Source of the DNA: DSYU01 sp963827605 | Lineage (GTDB): Bacteria; Chloroflexota; Anaerolineae; Anaerolineales; Anaerolineaceae | Direction of reading: 5' to 3' | DNA: 64,000 bases | Assembly (NCBI GenBank): GCA_963827605.1 | Contig: CAWHBK010000001.1 | Span: 310,001-374,000 of the forward strand | Shown here: in pieces, positions 17,773 through 29,025 of the stretch | Layout of the letters: each line of letters opens with the position of its first letter | How positions within the stretch are numbered: position 1 is the stretch's first letter | Program-made: the position numbers and the translations under genes | The notes under the pieces: model-generated | Seen by the model: only the letters and a program-made list of their open reading frames with translations | What the model was told of the DNA's origin: nothing | Databases searched by the model: none

Positions 17773-18907
17773 ATGCCAATTCATCTGCGCCGGATAATCC
17801 TACGCTCTTTGATTGGACTGCTGCTTGTGTTGGCCTGGACGACTCCCGCGCGCCCGGCTGCGGCGCTGTTGGGTAGTGACCCGATGGCGATTATCAACGC
17901 GGTGAACGTGCTGCGGGCTACCCAGGGTCTGCCCCCATACGTGGTGGACCAGGGGCTGATGAATTACGCGCTGGAACACTCCCGTTACCAGGCTTCGTTA
18001 CATACCGCTACCCACCAGCACTCAGACGGCTCGAACGTCTGGCAGCATGGCATGGATGAAAACATCGCCGAGGGCATGTTGGGGTATCTGACGCCAGAAT
18101 ATGCGGTCTATACCATCTGGTCGGACGCGATCCACATGAAAACCATGGTCGGCTACGCGACGGGCTCGGTGGGAGCAGGTGTAGCAGATGATGGGGCGGA
18201 TGAGTACTACACGCTGGAGGTTCGCCCGGGCAATAAAGTTGCTCCGCGCCCGGGAACCGCCGTGGATCCCAATGCCACCCCAACCAAGATCATCCCGATT
18301 GTGCCGCTGCTGACCGTCACCCCGCGCGGCGACCGCTGGATCATCCACACGGTGGGGTACGGGCAGTCGTTGTGGGCGGTAGCCATCGCCTACGGGGTAA
18401 AAATGGACCAGCTCCGCGACTGGAACAGCATGGCAGCCGGCTCGACCGATATCTACGCCGGGCAGAAGCTGTATATCATCGCGCCCGCGCACATCTGGCC
18501 CACGCTAACCGCCTCGCCGGTGGGCGGGTCCGGGGTGCCAGACACCGGGCAGACGATGACGCCGGTCTGGTCAATCACCGAGGAGCCGATAGTCAGCCAC
18601 CGAGAAAGCCGCCTTCCAGGCGGCAGCCGCGCTAACGCAGCTTCCCATGCTGGAGCAGCCGGTTCCGCAGGGCACGGCAGTATCCGCGGCAAATATGACG
18701 GAGACATCGGCCCCACAGGCGCGTGCAACGGCATCCCCGATCAACGGTCAAGGACCGGTGGGCACCGCGGCAGCGCTGCCAGATGGTGAAGCGGTGGCAG
18801 GCGACCTGCCCCAGGCAGACAACCTGCCCCTGGTCGCGGGTTTATTGATCCTGTTTGGAGGGAGCCTGCTGTTGGTGATCACCTTCTCGATGTCGCGCAG
18901 GCGCTAG
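17773..18907 (+). CDS. Secreted CAP (SCP/PR1) domain protein with LysM and C-terminal membrane anchor (one frameshift)
   Basis: An N-terminal signal segment (residues 9-28, LRSLIGLLLVLAWTTPARPA) is followed by a CAP domain. The CAP features are AIINAVNVLRATQGLPP, NYALEHSRYQASLH, HSDGSN, ENIAEGM and VGAGVADDG. A LysM unit (IHTVGYGQSLWAVAIAYGVK to IYAGQKLYII) binds peptidoglycan-like polymers. A shift near 18595 moves to the frame ending LPLVAGLLILFGGSLLLV-RRR, a transmembrane anchor with positive tail. The protein would sit on the outer face of the cytoplasmic membrane. CAP domains outside eukaryotes have no agreed function. A TATAAT box at 17701 lies 72 bp upstream of the ATG, but I see no good -35 element. 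Confidence 0.8.
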
Positions 18908-18924
18908 CACCGGCGTAGAACCGC

Positions 18925-20646
18925 TTATTCCTTCAGCTTTTTTACCCGGATGCCCTGTCCAGATGCTTCCATCTGTTCATATTCTGCGTATTCGCTGCGC
19001 CAGTCGAGGCTGAAGCCCCAGCCGTGCCAGTGCCAGACGGTGACCGCGCGGCCTTTTCCGCCGCGCTCCTCCTCTAAGACAAGCAGCTCGGCCTGCCCAT
19101 CGCCGTTGATATCCGCCAGCTCGACTTCCTTGACCGGGTCGCGCACGGGCGAGCCGCCCCACACCGTGCGGTATACGCCGCCGCGGTAGCCGATGACAAA
19201 GGGGTGGCTCTGAATGACACCCTTTTGGTCTGGTTTTTCTAAGGCGAGGACCAGGTCGCCGCGCCCATCCCCATCCGGGTCACCTGGGCAAGATCGAGCA
19301 CGCGCCATTCGGGAGGGCTCTGCCAGTCGAGCTTGCCATGCGAGTAGATCGAGATGCGGAAATTTTCCAGGCGAATTTCTTCAGGCTGCAGGTCGCCGTC
19401 CAGGTCGATTTGCCCGGAAGAAAGATACCGGATGCCGCCGCGCCGTTCAGGCGCGGAACCATCGATGGTACCGAGTATGCCCCTATGCCAGGTGCAGGAG
19501 CGGCAGCCCTGCCGGGTTGGGTTTCACGGCAGTCTTCCGCGGCGCACGAAAAGTGGATTTTCTCCCAACGTGGAGCGCTGCGGATCACGCTGGGAAGCAG
19601 CAGGCCCCGGCGCTTCCAACGCCGGTTGCAGCCCGGCGTGGATTGGCAGAACCTGCACCGCGCGCAGCCCATCCCGGTCAAAGAAGGCGCGCAGAGCCAG
19701 CCCGTGGTTAACGTTCTCCCCGGCGGGGGAAGTTGAGCCCTGGTCAAAGACGAAATTGCCCAGGCTGAGCGCCGCCAGCCCGCTGGAACCATCCGCCCGT
19801 TCCTGCAGCAGCAGTTCCTGGGTTACATGGGGGTGGTGCCCGATGACCAGGTCAGCCCCGGCGGCAATCAACGCCTGAGCGATAGCAACCTGGGCCGTGC
19901 CGGCTTTCAGTTCGATATTCGTAGCCCCAATGCAGCGATACCACCACAGCATCGGACTGGACCGCCGCGCGGCGGACGGCTGCCAGCGCCGCCTCGCGCT
20001 GCCAGGGAGCAACCGTCCAGCCGGGTTGGGCCGGATCGGGGGAAGCAACGGCGTTATAGGCCAGAAAAGCCACCTTCAACCCGCGAACGGTTTGCACCAG
20101 CGGGGCAGATGCGGAAGCAGAATCTTTGCCCGCGCCAAGAGCAGCCACCCCTGCCAGGTCGAGTGCCTGGACGGTGTCGGCGAGCCCGGCGGGACCAGCG
20201 TCGAGGGTGTGGTTGTTCGCCAGCCCGGCGATATCGATCCCGGCGCCGGCGCAGCGCGCCGGCCGCGGCCGGTGGGGCGACCAGACGGTAAGGCGCAGTG
20301 GGAGCCCCATCCGCTCCGGGAAGCGCAGGGCGCCCGGTCAGTGCGCATTCCAGGTTGGCAATGGCAATATCCGCGGTCGCGCAGCCATGCCGAACTGGAA
20401 CGGAAGGCCGTTTGCGCGTCCACGCCGCGGCCCAGGTTGGTATCGCCCACGGCCGCCAGCTCGACCAGCGTTTCTCCAGCTTGAACCGGCTGCCCATCGC
20501 GCAGGTAGATCCAGGAACCATCCTCCAGGCGGAGCCTTTTCCTGCGCCTGGACTGCGCGCGCGGACAAGGCCGCGCCGCAGGCAGCGATCAGCAGAAGAA
20601 TCGCCAGCAGGATCATCTCACCGCGGATTGGTTTTGTATTTCTCAT
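18925..20646 (-). pseudogene. CapA-like metallophosphatase family protein with FG-GAP-like tail, frame-disrupted
   Basis: The start MRNTKPIRGEMILLAILLLIAACG is a lipoprotein-type signal. Stitched motifs are VGDTNLGRGVD, ADIAIANLECALTG, GIDIAGLANNHTLDAG, VVVSLHWGYEY, ADLVIGHHPHVTQELLL and GLAALSLGNFVFDQG, the standard PGA_cap (CapA) set. The last 125 residues hold DPDGDGRGDLVLALE and DINGDGQAELLVLEEE, calcium-loop repeats of the FG-GAP/VCBS type. At least five shifts occur between 19280 and 20520; the final 384 bp are clean. CapA relatives act in poly-gamma-glutamate or other surface-polymer metabolism. The start is 20 bp after the DUF3160 gene, so they are likely one operon. Confidence 0.75.
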
Positions 20647-20665
20647 TCACCCGTACGCACGCGGC

Positions 20666-23383
20666 CTACTCCCATGCCGGGGGCGGCTCAAGATACGCGA
20701 AACTTTTTACCTTCCAGTAGACCTGCTCGCCATCGACCACGCGCTCGAGGGTATAGGTTGCCGTGATCGTATAAGGCCCGCGGTGGGCGATGACGGGTAC
20801 GCCCACATCCGGGATATTCGCCATTGTAGCGTTTATCTTCCCAGGTTTCGCGGGTGGTGACCACCGCGGTGGTATCCGACTGCAGATCGAAAGAGGTGAA
20901 CTGCGAGCGGATCAGCTGGCGACCTTCGTACTGCTTGTTGGTACGCAGGGCTTCCAGCTCGTTCTGGAAAACGCTCATGGGTCCGTTTTAATCCGGGTCT
21001 GCATAAGCAACACCCCAGAAGGTAGCCGGTGATATTCTTCTGGAAGTTGAACACACCCAGCTGCAGATCGGCATACTCGCCCTGCTCTACGCGGAAGCTG
21101 TTCGTCCAGCCCGGTAATGCTGGCGCCTGGCCGCCATCGAGCATTTCGCGCCACTTTTCATCGGTCAGGCGGTCATTCGCCGGCCAGGGGAATTCATAAT
21201 AAGAGAACACCCCACCCTTGGCCACCTGGAGCACGATTGAGCCGTCATCTTGCACGACTGGCGCGACCACGTGGATTTCCGAGATGCGCCCAACGCCCTC
21301 TTCCAGGACGACCGCGCCGTTCATCCGCTCCGGGGTCGGTGGCGACATCGGCGATGACGGCGGCCTGCGGTTCTTCATCCATGATAGCGCGGGGCAAACT
21401 CATCCTGGTTGTCGGTGTCGGCAGACGCCATCACCAGGTGTTCCAGGTCGCCGCCGTAGAAGCGGATCAGGTCATATTCTTCCTGGGTCAGCGGCTGGCC
21501 GGCGAGCTCTTTTTCGGCCATTTTCTGGAAAGATGTTGCCAGAATCTGGAGACGGGTGAGGCTCTCCCGATCCAGATCGGTCAGCAGGCCGCGCTGGTCC
21601 AGCCCTTCGAGGGTCATGCTGGTCAGGGCAGCCAGGCGGGCATAAGAATTGCGGCACCGGCTCGACATAGCCCCTGGGCGGTACCGGCTCAGGAGCGGGG
21701 GGGCCACCGCCCATTTCCGCATAGACCTGCTTGGCGTACAGGATGGTGTCATGCTTGAGCTCGGACCACGAGCCCAGGGCAGAATTGAGCTGTTTATCCT
21801 GCCAGGCCTGGCTGCGCATAAAGGCAGGGTAACCTTCGCCGGGGACATCCAGCAGCGGGTAGAAGGTGTAGATCCACGTGTTATACAGCGTTTCGGTCCA
21901 CTCACGCACCTCCAGCCCGCCGAGCCAGGAGCGCACCTTCTCCATCTGCTGCGGGTAATTTTCATACGCCGTCTGCCCGCTGCTCTCGAGGATCTGGTAA
22001 GCGCGCTCTGAACCCATTGCAGCCATCAGGTCCAGGCCCATCGGCAGCCCGCGGCGGTTGGTCCTGGGTGCCCACGTTGCGGTAGATCAACTGGCGGAAA
22101 ATATAGGCATCCGGGACGAAGCGCTGCCCCATCAGGCGCAGGCCCTTGGTCTGTTCGGTTTCATCGTCGGTATCCTGGATCACGATCCCGAGGATGCGCG
22201 GCGGGGGAAGCTGGTTGGCGGCTTCGATAAAGGCATCCAGTTTGCTGTCGTCGGCCACCTGGGTCACCGGGACATCTTTGCCGAAGATCTGCTCCTTGAC
22301 CGGGATATACTGCAGCACCGTCAGGTCATCGCTGCGCCCGACAAAGAACACGGTGGGGCTGTACAGGTCGGCCCAGGCATCCACCGCCGGGCGCCCGTTC
22401 ACCTGGGCATCCTGGATCGCCTGGATAATCAGCAGGCCTGCGCGCGTTTCAGCGCGGCCAACCTCGGCATCCTTGGTCTTGAGGCGGAAGGTCATCCGAC
22501 CATACCACATCATGCTTTTAAAATAGGCCTTTAAGCGCATCACTGCGGGTGTAGTGCCCGCGGGGGATGTACTGGGTATAATCTTCGCCAAACTCCAGCC
22601 CGGGGAAAAGCGGTGAGGGCTGCATCCCTTCGGCGGCGTTGACCAGGGCAAGCTCCTGGTTGGCCAGGTCTTCGGCATAGGCGGGGACTTCGGCGGCGGG
22701 GTCGAGGAGCCGGCTGCCAACGGCGAGGAAGGCGACGCTGCGCAGCGCGGCATCTTCCCAGGCGCCGCCTTTGAGCTGGTTGTACTGCGCATCTGCCTGG
22801 GCCAGAAGCGCCCGGTTCATCTCTCGCGAGCAGCGGGATAAAGTGCTCGGTCTCGGTGGTGCGCAGGATCTTATCAAAGAGCAGGTGGTACGAGTGCAGC
22901 AGCGAAGTCGCTGGTGACGAAGATGGGCACGTTGGCATAGCGGGCTTTCTCGTAGACCGTAAAGAACTCTTTTTCATTCCCCGGGCTGACGACAATTCCA
23001 TCTTTCGCCAACCGTTCCATTTGGGCTTTAGATAGCACAAACGGGTTGACGACATTGCTCAGGTCTGCCTCAACCGTATAAGGCTGGAGAACCGCTTTCT
23101 TGCTTATTTCCGGCTCCTGGAAGGCGGCAAAGGCCGGGACTGCCCCGACCACCCGCCCTGGGTGCTCCGCTGGAGCAGTCGCTTCGGCCTGGGCGGCCTG
23201 CGTCAGCGTTGGCGATACCCGGGTCGGTTGCGCAGGTTCGACAGCCGCGGGTGCAGTCGCTGCGGCAACGGTTGCCGCGGGCGTTTCCGTGCTGCGGGCA
23301 AACAGCTGGCACGAGCCCCCCAGGAGTGAGAGAATTACGAACAACGCCAGCACGACATGGATCCGATGGTTATTCTGGTTCAT
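20666..23383 (-). pseudogene. DUF3160 family lipoprotein, frame-disrupted
   Basis: The first frame starts MNQNNHRIHVVLALFVILSL with lipobox LLGGSC, an Ala/Thr/Pro linker, then LSKAQMERLAKDGIVVSPG, YEKARYANVPIFVTSDF and YHLLFDKILRTTETEHF, typical of DUF3160. Later pieces read YTQYIPRGHYT, KSMMWYGRMTF, FFVGRSDDLTVLQYI and PRNVGTQDQPPRAADGPG-like segments spread over three frames. The stitched C-terminus (ETWEDKRYNGEYP, then YTLERVVDGEQVYWKVKSFA) ends at the TAG at 20666. At least six shifts are present. DUF3160 has no known activity; exported copies are common in Anaerolineae. Confidence 0.72.
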
Positions 23384-23596
23384 TCATTCCCTCCCATTAT
23401 CAAGCCGGGCGAAATTTCTTTCGCCCGTATTTTTGGCAAAATGGATGCGACAAAAGTCAGAACCAGTATAGCACAATGCGTATTCGCCGGAATCGCTTAG
23501 GATCAAAATAGTTATGCAGCCCTAACTGGCAATCAGAAAGAATAAAAACGTTTTCCCCCCAGGAATAATCCGAAATCGCGGAATACCCGCCAGCAC

Positions 23597-23752
23597 TTAC
23601 GCCAAACGGCGTAAAGCGAACAAAGTTATATCATCCGACTGTGCAGCGCCGTTCGTAAATTGTGCCAGGGCCGCTTTGAAAGCCTTCAACACTTCCGCAT
23701 AACCCAATCTGGCATACTTTGATAACACTGCGTCCGAACTCGTCCCCAGGGT
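23597..23752 (-). pseudogene. Remnant of a second PP2C/SpoIIE phosphatase C-terminus
   Basis: Directly after the TAA of the phosphatase gene, and in the same frame, the DNA reads on as SSDAVLSKYARLGYAEVLKA, then FTNGAAQSDDITLFALRRLA and a TAA at 23597. FTxxxxQSDDxTLxxLxR is the PP2C C-terminal signature, and the live gene ends with the parallel FTNHSQPLDDMTLLGLKR. The fragment lacks any start and is probably left over from a tandem duplication, or is an old C-terminus displaced by a new stop. Confidence 0.65.
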
Positions 23753-25303
23753 TTATCCTCCCGGCGTTTCGATGCGCTTCAGCCCCAGGAGCGTCATATC
23801 ATCCAGCGGTTGGCTGTGGTTGGTGAACTCCAGCAGCGCCGCCTCCAGTTCATTCAGGATCACCTCTATTTCACAGCCTCGATACCGGAGTACCTGCTGC
23901 TTGAGCCGCTCAATTCCAAACTCTTGCTGGTCCGGGTTGATCGCTTCTGTAATCCCATCCGTATAAAAAAGCAGCACATCGCCCACCTCCATTTGGGCTG
24001 TTGTTTGCAGATACAGAGAGTCAATGTCCACGCCTAAGGTCAGCCCGGTTCGCCCGAGCGTTTCAACCATATCGCTGCGCGCGTGATAAAGCAGCGGCGG
24101 ATTATGCCCCGCGTTTACATAGGTAAGCTGCCCGGTTTTTGTGTCCAGACGGGTATAAACCAGGGTGGTGAAAAGCCCCTCATAGGAATCCCGGCAAATC
24201 GACTGGTTGACACTGGTGATGAGATTGGCCGGCGCATCCCCATTGTAAATGGAGGCCCGCAGGATACTGCGCGTAAACACCATAAACAGCGCAGCCGGCA
24301 GCCCTTTATCGGTGACATCCGCGATAACCAGGTCCACCGCCTGATCATTTTCCACGATGACATCGTAAAAATCGCCGGAAACTTCCCGCGCCGGGCGCCA
24401 GCGGCTGGCGATCGACCAGCCGGGTATCTCGGGCAAATGCAGCGGCAGGAGACTTTCCTGTACCTGGCGCGCCATTTTTAGCTCATGCTCATAACGGGCT
24501 TTCTCAATCAATTCCTGGTAAAGCCGGGAAATTTCGAGGGCCGGCGCAACCTGCATTGCGATTGCATTCAAAAGCTTTAGTTCGCCGGCTGTAAACGCCT
24601 GGTTTTGACTTCCCACCAGAAAAATGATCCCCAGGATGCGCCGCTCTGTTTTTAATGGAGCGCCCAGGATCGAGATCCGCTGCCCCTCGTCCACTCCCTT
24701 GCAGTCTTCCCCGGAGATATCGTTCGCCAGTTCAGCCTTACCCGTCTTCAAAATTTGCTCAGGCAGGCATCCCTGTTGGATAAAGGGATGAGAAACGCCA
24801 AAGGACGAAGCCGTGCGTAAGTCGCCTCCATCCAGGAAAAGAATAGCCCCCGAATCCGCCTTAATCAGCCGCCGGGCTTCTTCCAATGCAATTTCAGCGA
24901 CGGCTTCCGGCTGCGGCGAGGCGGCCATGCGCTCCGAAAGATGATAAAGCAGGCTTAACTCTCGGTAGCGGTCGACCAGTTCATTCGCCAGCGACTTCTT
25001 CTCATCTTCCTGCCGGACCGCATAATTGAGCAGCGCGGCGAGGACAGAAGCGCTTGCATCCCCGGTCACCCACCCCAGAACCTGGTCGTCTTGTTCGATT
25101 GGAAACCGCTGCGCCGGATGGGCAGCGCCCTGCACCGGCTGGGCAGCGCCCTGCACCGGCTGGGCAGTGTTTACGCCAAAGACAACTTTCCCGTTCGTAT
25201 CCTCAATCGAAAAAGGCTGTCCCGTATTACCGGACAGTTCCACGAGGATCTTCCCAATCTCACTTTTCCTTCCAAGCAGCTTTTCAAGAGATACGCTGGG
25301 CAT
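23753..25303 (-). CDS. GAF-domain PP2C/SpoIIE-type serine phosphatase
   Basis: The 516-residue protein has an N-terminal PAS/regulatory part (1-110) containing a short tandem repeat (AQPVQGA twice, then AHPAQ). A helix precedes a GAF domain (about 130-270), and the catalytic domain begins at KMARQVQESLLPLHLPEIPG (about 282). Catalytic motifs are GDFYDVI, IADVTDKGLPAALFM, YVNAGHNPPLL, LTLGVD, LFYTDGITEA and DDMTLLGLKR, with the metal-binding Asp residues. It probably dephosphorylates an anti-sigma antagonist or similar protein as output of the response regulator encoded just before it; the two genes abut. Confidence 0.93.
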   Translation of the reverse strand: MPSVSLEKLLGRKSEIGKILVELSGNTGQPFSIEDTNGKVVFGVNTAQPVQGAAQPVQGAAHPAQRFPIEQDDQVLGWVTGDASASVLAALLNYAVRQEDEKKSLANELVDRYRELSLLYHLSERMAASPQPEAVAEIALEEARRLIKADSGAILFLDGGDLRTASSFGVSHPFIQQGCLPEQILKTGKAELANDISGEDCKGVDEGQRISILGAPLKTERRILGIIFLVGSQNQAFTAGELKLLNAIAMQVAPALEISRLYQELIEKARYEHELKMARQVQESLLPLHLPEIPGWSIASRWRPAREVSGDFYDVIVENDQAVDLVIADVTDKGLPAALFMVFTRSILRASIYNGDAPANLITSVNQSICRDSYEGLFTTLVYTRLDTKTGQLTYVNAGHNPPLLYHARSDMVETLGRTGLTLGVDIDSLYLQTTAQMEVGDVLLFYTDGITEAINPDQQEFGIERLKQQVLRYRGCEIEVILNELEAALLEFTNHSQPLDDMTLLGLKRIETPGG

Positions 25304-25681
25304 TTAGACCGCCAGAACCTTTCCGGCCAGTTCGATTAGTTCATCTGGATCAAACGGTTTGGTCATATACAGATTCGCCCCAACTTGCGCCCCACGCTGC
25401 CGGTCAAGCTCCTGGCCCTTGGCAGTCAGGATAACGATAAAGGTGTCAGCCATTTTTAGATCTTGCTTGACGGCTTTACAGACCTCATAACCGTTCATTT
25501 TTGGCATCATAACATCCAAAAATACCAGATCGGGCCGTTCATCCTGGATCATCTGCAGTGCCTCTTCGCCATTATTGGCTTTTAGGACTTCGACCCCCTG
25601 GTCCTCAAATTCTTCCAGAGTTTGTTCGATCAGTAAACGAATATAGGCTTCATCATCTGCAATCAAAACTTTTTGTGTCAT
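25304..25681 (-). CDS. Single-domain response regulator
   Basis: This 125-residue receiver domain has the acidic pair Asp9-Asp10, phosphoacceptor Asp56 (VFLDVMMPKMNG), Thr in VILTAKG and Lys in MTKPFDPDEL, so it is complete and active-looking. It has no output domain. Its stop abuts the PP2C start and its own start is about 60 bp after the hybrid kinase, so the order is kinase, receiver, phosphatase. It probably relays phosphate from the kinase to control the PP2C protein. Confidence 0.93.
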   Translation of the reverse strand: MTQKVLIADDEAYIRLLIEQTLEEFEDQGVEVLKANNGEEALQMIQDERPDLVFLDVMMPKMNGYEVCKAVKQDLKMADTFIVILTAKGQELDRQRGAQVGANLYMTKPFDPDELIELAGKVLAV

Positions 25682-25740
25682 CTTGTTCCTCAGTCTCCTC
25701 TTCCGAGACGAAAATCATCGTTCAACCCGGCAGAAAAAAA

Positions 25741-28700
25741 TTATGAAAATAACAAAAAAACAATCCGCTCCATTCCTTTTTCAAAACGCAGCACCTGAAC
25801 CAGATGGGACGATTCTGAAATAAGAGCGTTTACGAGAATGAGATCCGGTTGTATAGACATGGCCTTTTCCACGCCCTCTGCCCCTGAATAGGCGGCCGTT
25901 ACCTGGTAATCATGCCCTCGCAGCGCCTCACTCAACCACTGCACCGTGTCGGGGTCCTCATCAATAACCAGAACTTTTCGACGCACCGGCTCCACAGACA
26001 ACAGCGCTTCAACTTGCGCCAGCAGGGCCGTTATATCAATGGGTTTAGTGAAGTATCCATCCACGTCTATCTGGTAGCCATGCTCCTGGCTTTGAATGAT
26101 GGAGACAATCACTATTGGCAAACGTTTGGTTTCTGGGTCGCTTTTCAAAATAGAAGCCACCTCTAACCCGTTCATTTCTGGCATTTGTACATCCAGAACC
26201 AGCAGATCCGGTTTCACCTGTTTAACCAATTCAAGCGCCTCGCGCCCATTCGCGGCTTCTCGAACGTTGTACTGCTCCGATTCGAACTCATCCCGCAGCA
26301 GCTTACGGATATTGGCGTCATCATCGACCACGAGAATGGTTTTTGGCGCATCCGCATGCCCGGCAGGCAGCGCTCTCAACCTGGGCTTTAACTCAGCTAA
26401 AAGCCGGCCCAAAACTTCCAAATGAAGTCCATCCTCACCGGGTTTCCGGGATGCATCCGGTTTCTGGAATACATCCTCCACCCGCACCGGCTCCTCGGAA
26501 ACCGGGGTAGCCATCGCAGGCAGGCTAAAGAAAAAGGTGCTTCCCTGGCCCGGTTCGCTTTCCAGCCAGATCCGCCCGCCGTGCTTTTCCACAATTTCCT
26601 TGCTAATTGGCAGCCCAAGCCCGGTCCCTTTGGGTTTATTGGTTAATGTGTCACCCACCTGTTTGAATTTTTCAAAAACCAGGGCCTGGTCTTCTCTGGC
26701 AATGCCTATCCCCTGATCGATTAACCGGACCACAACCTCCCTTTGGTGATCCCTTCTTTCGACGACTTCCGCGCCACAGGTTATCGTGCCGGCGCTGGTA
26801 AATTTGACGGCATTGGAGATCAGGTTGATACAAACCTGAACCAGCCGGTCCCGGTCGCCCATGATCATCGGCAGATCCGCCGGCACCCGGTTTACCCAGG
26901 TAAGGTTTTTGCCTTCAAACAAGACAGAAGTAGCGCCGCGGGCCTGCTCGATGATCTCCACCGGGTTGAGCGGCTGCATTTTCCAAACCATTTTCCCAGC
27001 CCGAATTTTTTCTAAGTCCAGTACATCATTGATTAAGATGGTTAACCGGTCGCCTTCCGACAGAATGATTTTTAAGTTTTCCTCGATCTGTTCAACCGCC
27101 CGCTGCATGCGCGCGTCTTCTTGAACAATGTATGGGAGAACCCGCTCAGTCAGCCGCTTTTGCACAATCCGGGCAAAGCCGAGGATAGATGTAAGCGGAG
27201 TGCGTAACTCGTGGCTGACGTTAGCCAGAAATGCGCTCTTCGACTCATTGGCGGCTTCCGCTGCCGCCCGAGCCTCATTTGCAGCGGAAAACAAGCGCGC
27301 GTTATCCAGAGCAATCGAGGCCAGTTGAGCAAACCGGCTTAACAGCGCAATTTCGTCACTGCCGAAAGTTTGCCCTTCATCCGAATCGCATGTATGTGCC
27401 AGGCCAATCACCCCGCTCATCTGCTCGCCGGATTTGATTGGGATGCCCACAACATTTCGGATCAGGCCATATTCCAGGTTTTTGGCTCGATTAGGCCAGT
27501 GATCATAGTCTTCAACCACCTGCGGTTCTCCGGTCTGCCAGACGGTTCCCCCGAAACCTTCGCCCTTCTTGTAATGAACACCAATCAGGCGGTGCAGCGC
27601 GCCCACACCCACCCGGCATACAATTTCATCCGCGCCGGGTTCAAGGATGTAGATAAAACCATGCGGGGTATCTAGCAGCTGACCGGCCCGGGTTACCAGT
27701 GTTTCCAATAAATCTTCCACATTAAGCCGGCTGATAATGCCCAAAGTTGTTTCATGCAGGGCGTTCAAATACATATTTTGATGGCGCAGTTGTTCTTGAA
27801 CTTTTGTACGTTCCGAAATTTCTTTTTCCAGGCTCAGGTTCGCCGCGATTAAATCGGACGTGCGTTCCGCGACCTTCTTTTCGAGCCCTTCATACAACAG
27901 GCGCAGTTGATCGGTCATCGCATTGAAAGTGGTCGCCAGCAGCCCTACCTCATCGCTTGTGATCACCGGCGCCTGTTGGGTAAAGTCGCCGGCAGTCACG
28001 CGCTCGGCAGCTTTCGTGATTCCCAGAATCGGGCGGGCAATCTGGCGGGCCATCAGATAGCCCATCGCCGAAAGGATAACCGCCGAAAGCAGGCCAATCT
28101 CGGTAATCGTCACCGCAAGCTGTCTGGCTGGAGCAAAAGCTTCTTCCTGGCTCATCTCAGCCATCAGCGCAACCTCTCGATCGCTCAACCAGGTGTAAAC
28201 GCCAATCACCGGGATGCCCTGATAATTGGTATACAGGTCGGCGCCTTCTTTCCCGCTCAGCGCCGCATCAATTCCTTTCGACTTTGCGTTTACCCCATTG
28301 GGCTGGTTGGCGCTTACAAAAAGGGCAGCCGATACAAACTCGTGAGCCGGGTTGACCAGATAGGTTTCACCGCTTATGCCCAAACCAGTCCGCTCAAGAA
28401 TGATCCGGTCAATTCTTGCCAGGTTCAGGTGCCCTGCCAGAACGCCAACCCGTCGCTTATTCAGATCAAATAACGGCGTTGCCACGGTAATGGTAGGCCG
28501 GTTTGTATTGGGCGAGGTGTACACGGGCTGCACATAAGTCGTTGACCGGCCTTGCTGAAAAAACAAGGTCTGTCCCTGCGACTGCCCTTCATTGGCCGGC
28601 TGCGTGGAAAGAACCACCTTTCCATTCAAATCCATGATAAAGAGCTCATCCGAATCGGATACGCTCGTCACCACAAATTGTAGATAGTCTGAAATGGCAA

Positions 28701-29016
28701 CATACGCGTCCTTCCGGTCTGCCAGTGGTAAATCACCATCAAAAAAAATGCTTACCTGCCGCTGCACATAAGGCTGCCAGGCAATAAAAACCAGGTCCAG
28801 GCGCTGTTGGTCAACCCAGCGGTCCAGACTATCTTGCTTCAGCGTGGCGACGGCCTGCAGCCGGTCGTACACCGATTGAGTCAGGCTGCGGGTGGCTTGA
28901 GAATAAACCAGGAACCCCACCAGACTGACTGTTAGCACCAGGAAGATAAAAAAGGCTCCGACCAGGCGGGCCATCAAGCTGTTCTTCATGGTTTTTAAAG
29001 CGCGTGGTCGAGGCAT
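25741..29016 (-). CDS. Hybrid sensor histidine kinase with dCache, HAMP, GAF and two receiver domains
   Basis: The 1091-residue protein has TM1 at about residues 17-37, an extracytoplasmic dCache-like sensor to about 290, TM2 near 305-325, then HAMP and coiled coil. A GAF domain covers about 430-590. The HisKA box FLANVSHELRTPLTSI has His near 602, and the ATPase shows VCINLISNAVKFT, DQGIGIA and GTGLGLPISKEIV. Receiver 1 (about 893-1010) has VVDDD and LLVLDVQMPEMNG. Receiver 2 (about 1015-1091) has VIDED but LILVNALIS, with Asn at the phosphoacceptor, and ends early. The likely path is autophosphorylation and transfer to receiver 1 or to the free regulator at 25304. The start could also be the Met at 28989. 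Confidence 0.93.
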   Translation of the reverse strand: MPRPRALKTMKNSLMARLVGAFFIFLVLTVSLVGFLVYSQATRSLTQSVYDRLQAVATLKQDSLDRWVDQQRLDLVFIAWQPYVQRQVSIFFDGDLPLADRKDAYVAISDYLQFVVTSVSDSDELFIMDLNGKVVLSTQPANEGQSQGQTLFFQQGRSTTYVQPVYTSPNTNRPTITVATPLFDLNKRRVGVLAGHLNLARIDRIILERTGLGISGETYLVNPAHEFVSAALFVSANQPNGVNAKSKGIDAALSGKEGADLYTNYQGIPVIGVYTWLSDREVALMAEMSQEEAFAPARQLAVTITEIGLLSAVILSAMGYLMARQIARPILGITKAAERVTAGDFTQQAPVITSDEVGLLATTFNAMTDQLRLLYEGLEKKVAERTSDLIAANLSLEKEISERTKVQEQLRHQNMYLNALHETTLGIISRLNVEDLLETLVTRAGQLLDTPHGFIYILEPGADEIVCRVGVGALHRLIGVHYKKGEGFGGTVWQTGEPQVVEDYDHWPNRAKNLEYGLIRNVVGIPIKSGEQMSGVIGLAHTCDSDEGQTFGSDEIALLSRFAQLASIALDNARLFSAANEARAAAEAANESKSAFLANVSHELRTPLTSILGFARIVQKRLTERVLPYIVQEDARMQRAVEQIEENLKIILSEGDRLTILINDVLDLEKIRAGKMVWKMQPLNPVEIIEQARGATSVLFEGKNLTWVNRVPADLPMIMGDRDRLVQVCINLISNAVKFTSAGTITCGAEVVERRDHQREVVVRLIDQGIGIAREDQALVFEKFKQVGDTLTNKPKGTGLGLPISKEIVEKHGGRIWLESEPGQGSTFFFSLPAMATPVSEEPVRVEDVFQKPDASRKPGEDGLHLEVLGRLLAELKPRLRALPAGHADAPKTILVVDDDANIRKLLRDEFESEQYNVREAANGREALELVKQVKPDLLVLDVQMPEMNGLEVASILKSDPETKRLPIVIVSIIQSQEHGYQIDVDGYFTKPIDITALLAQVEALLSVEPVRRKVLVIDEDPDTVQWLSEALRGHDYQVTAAYSGAEGVEKAMSIQPDLILVNALISESSHLVQVLRFEKGMERIVFLLFS

Positions 29017-29025
29017 AGAAACCCG

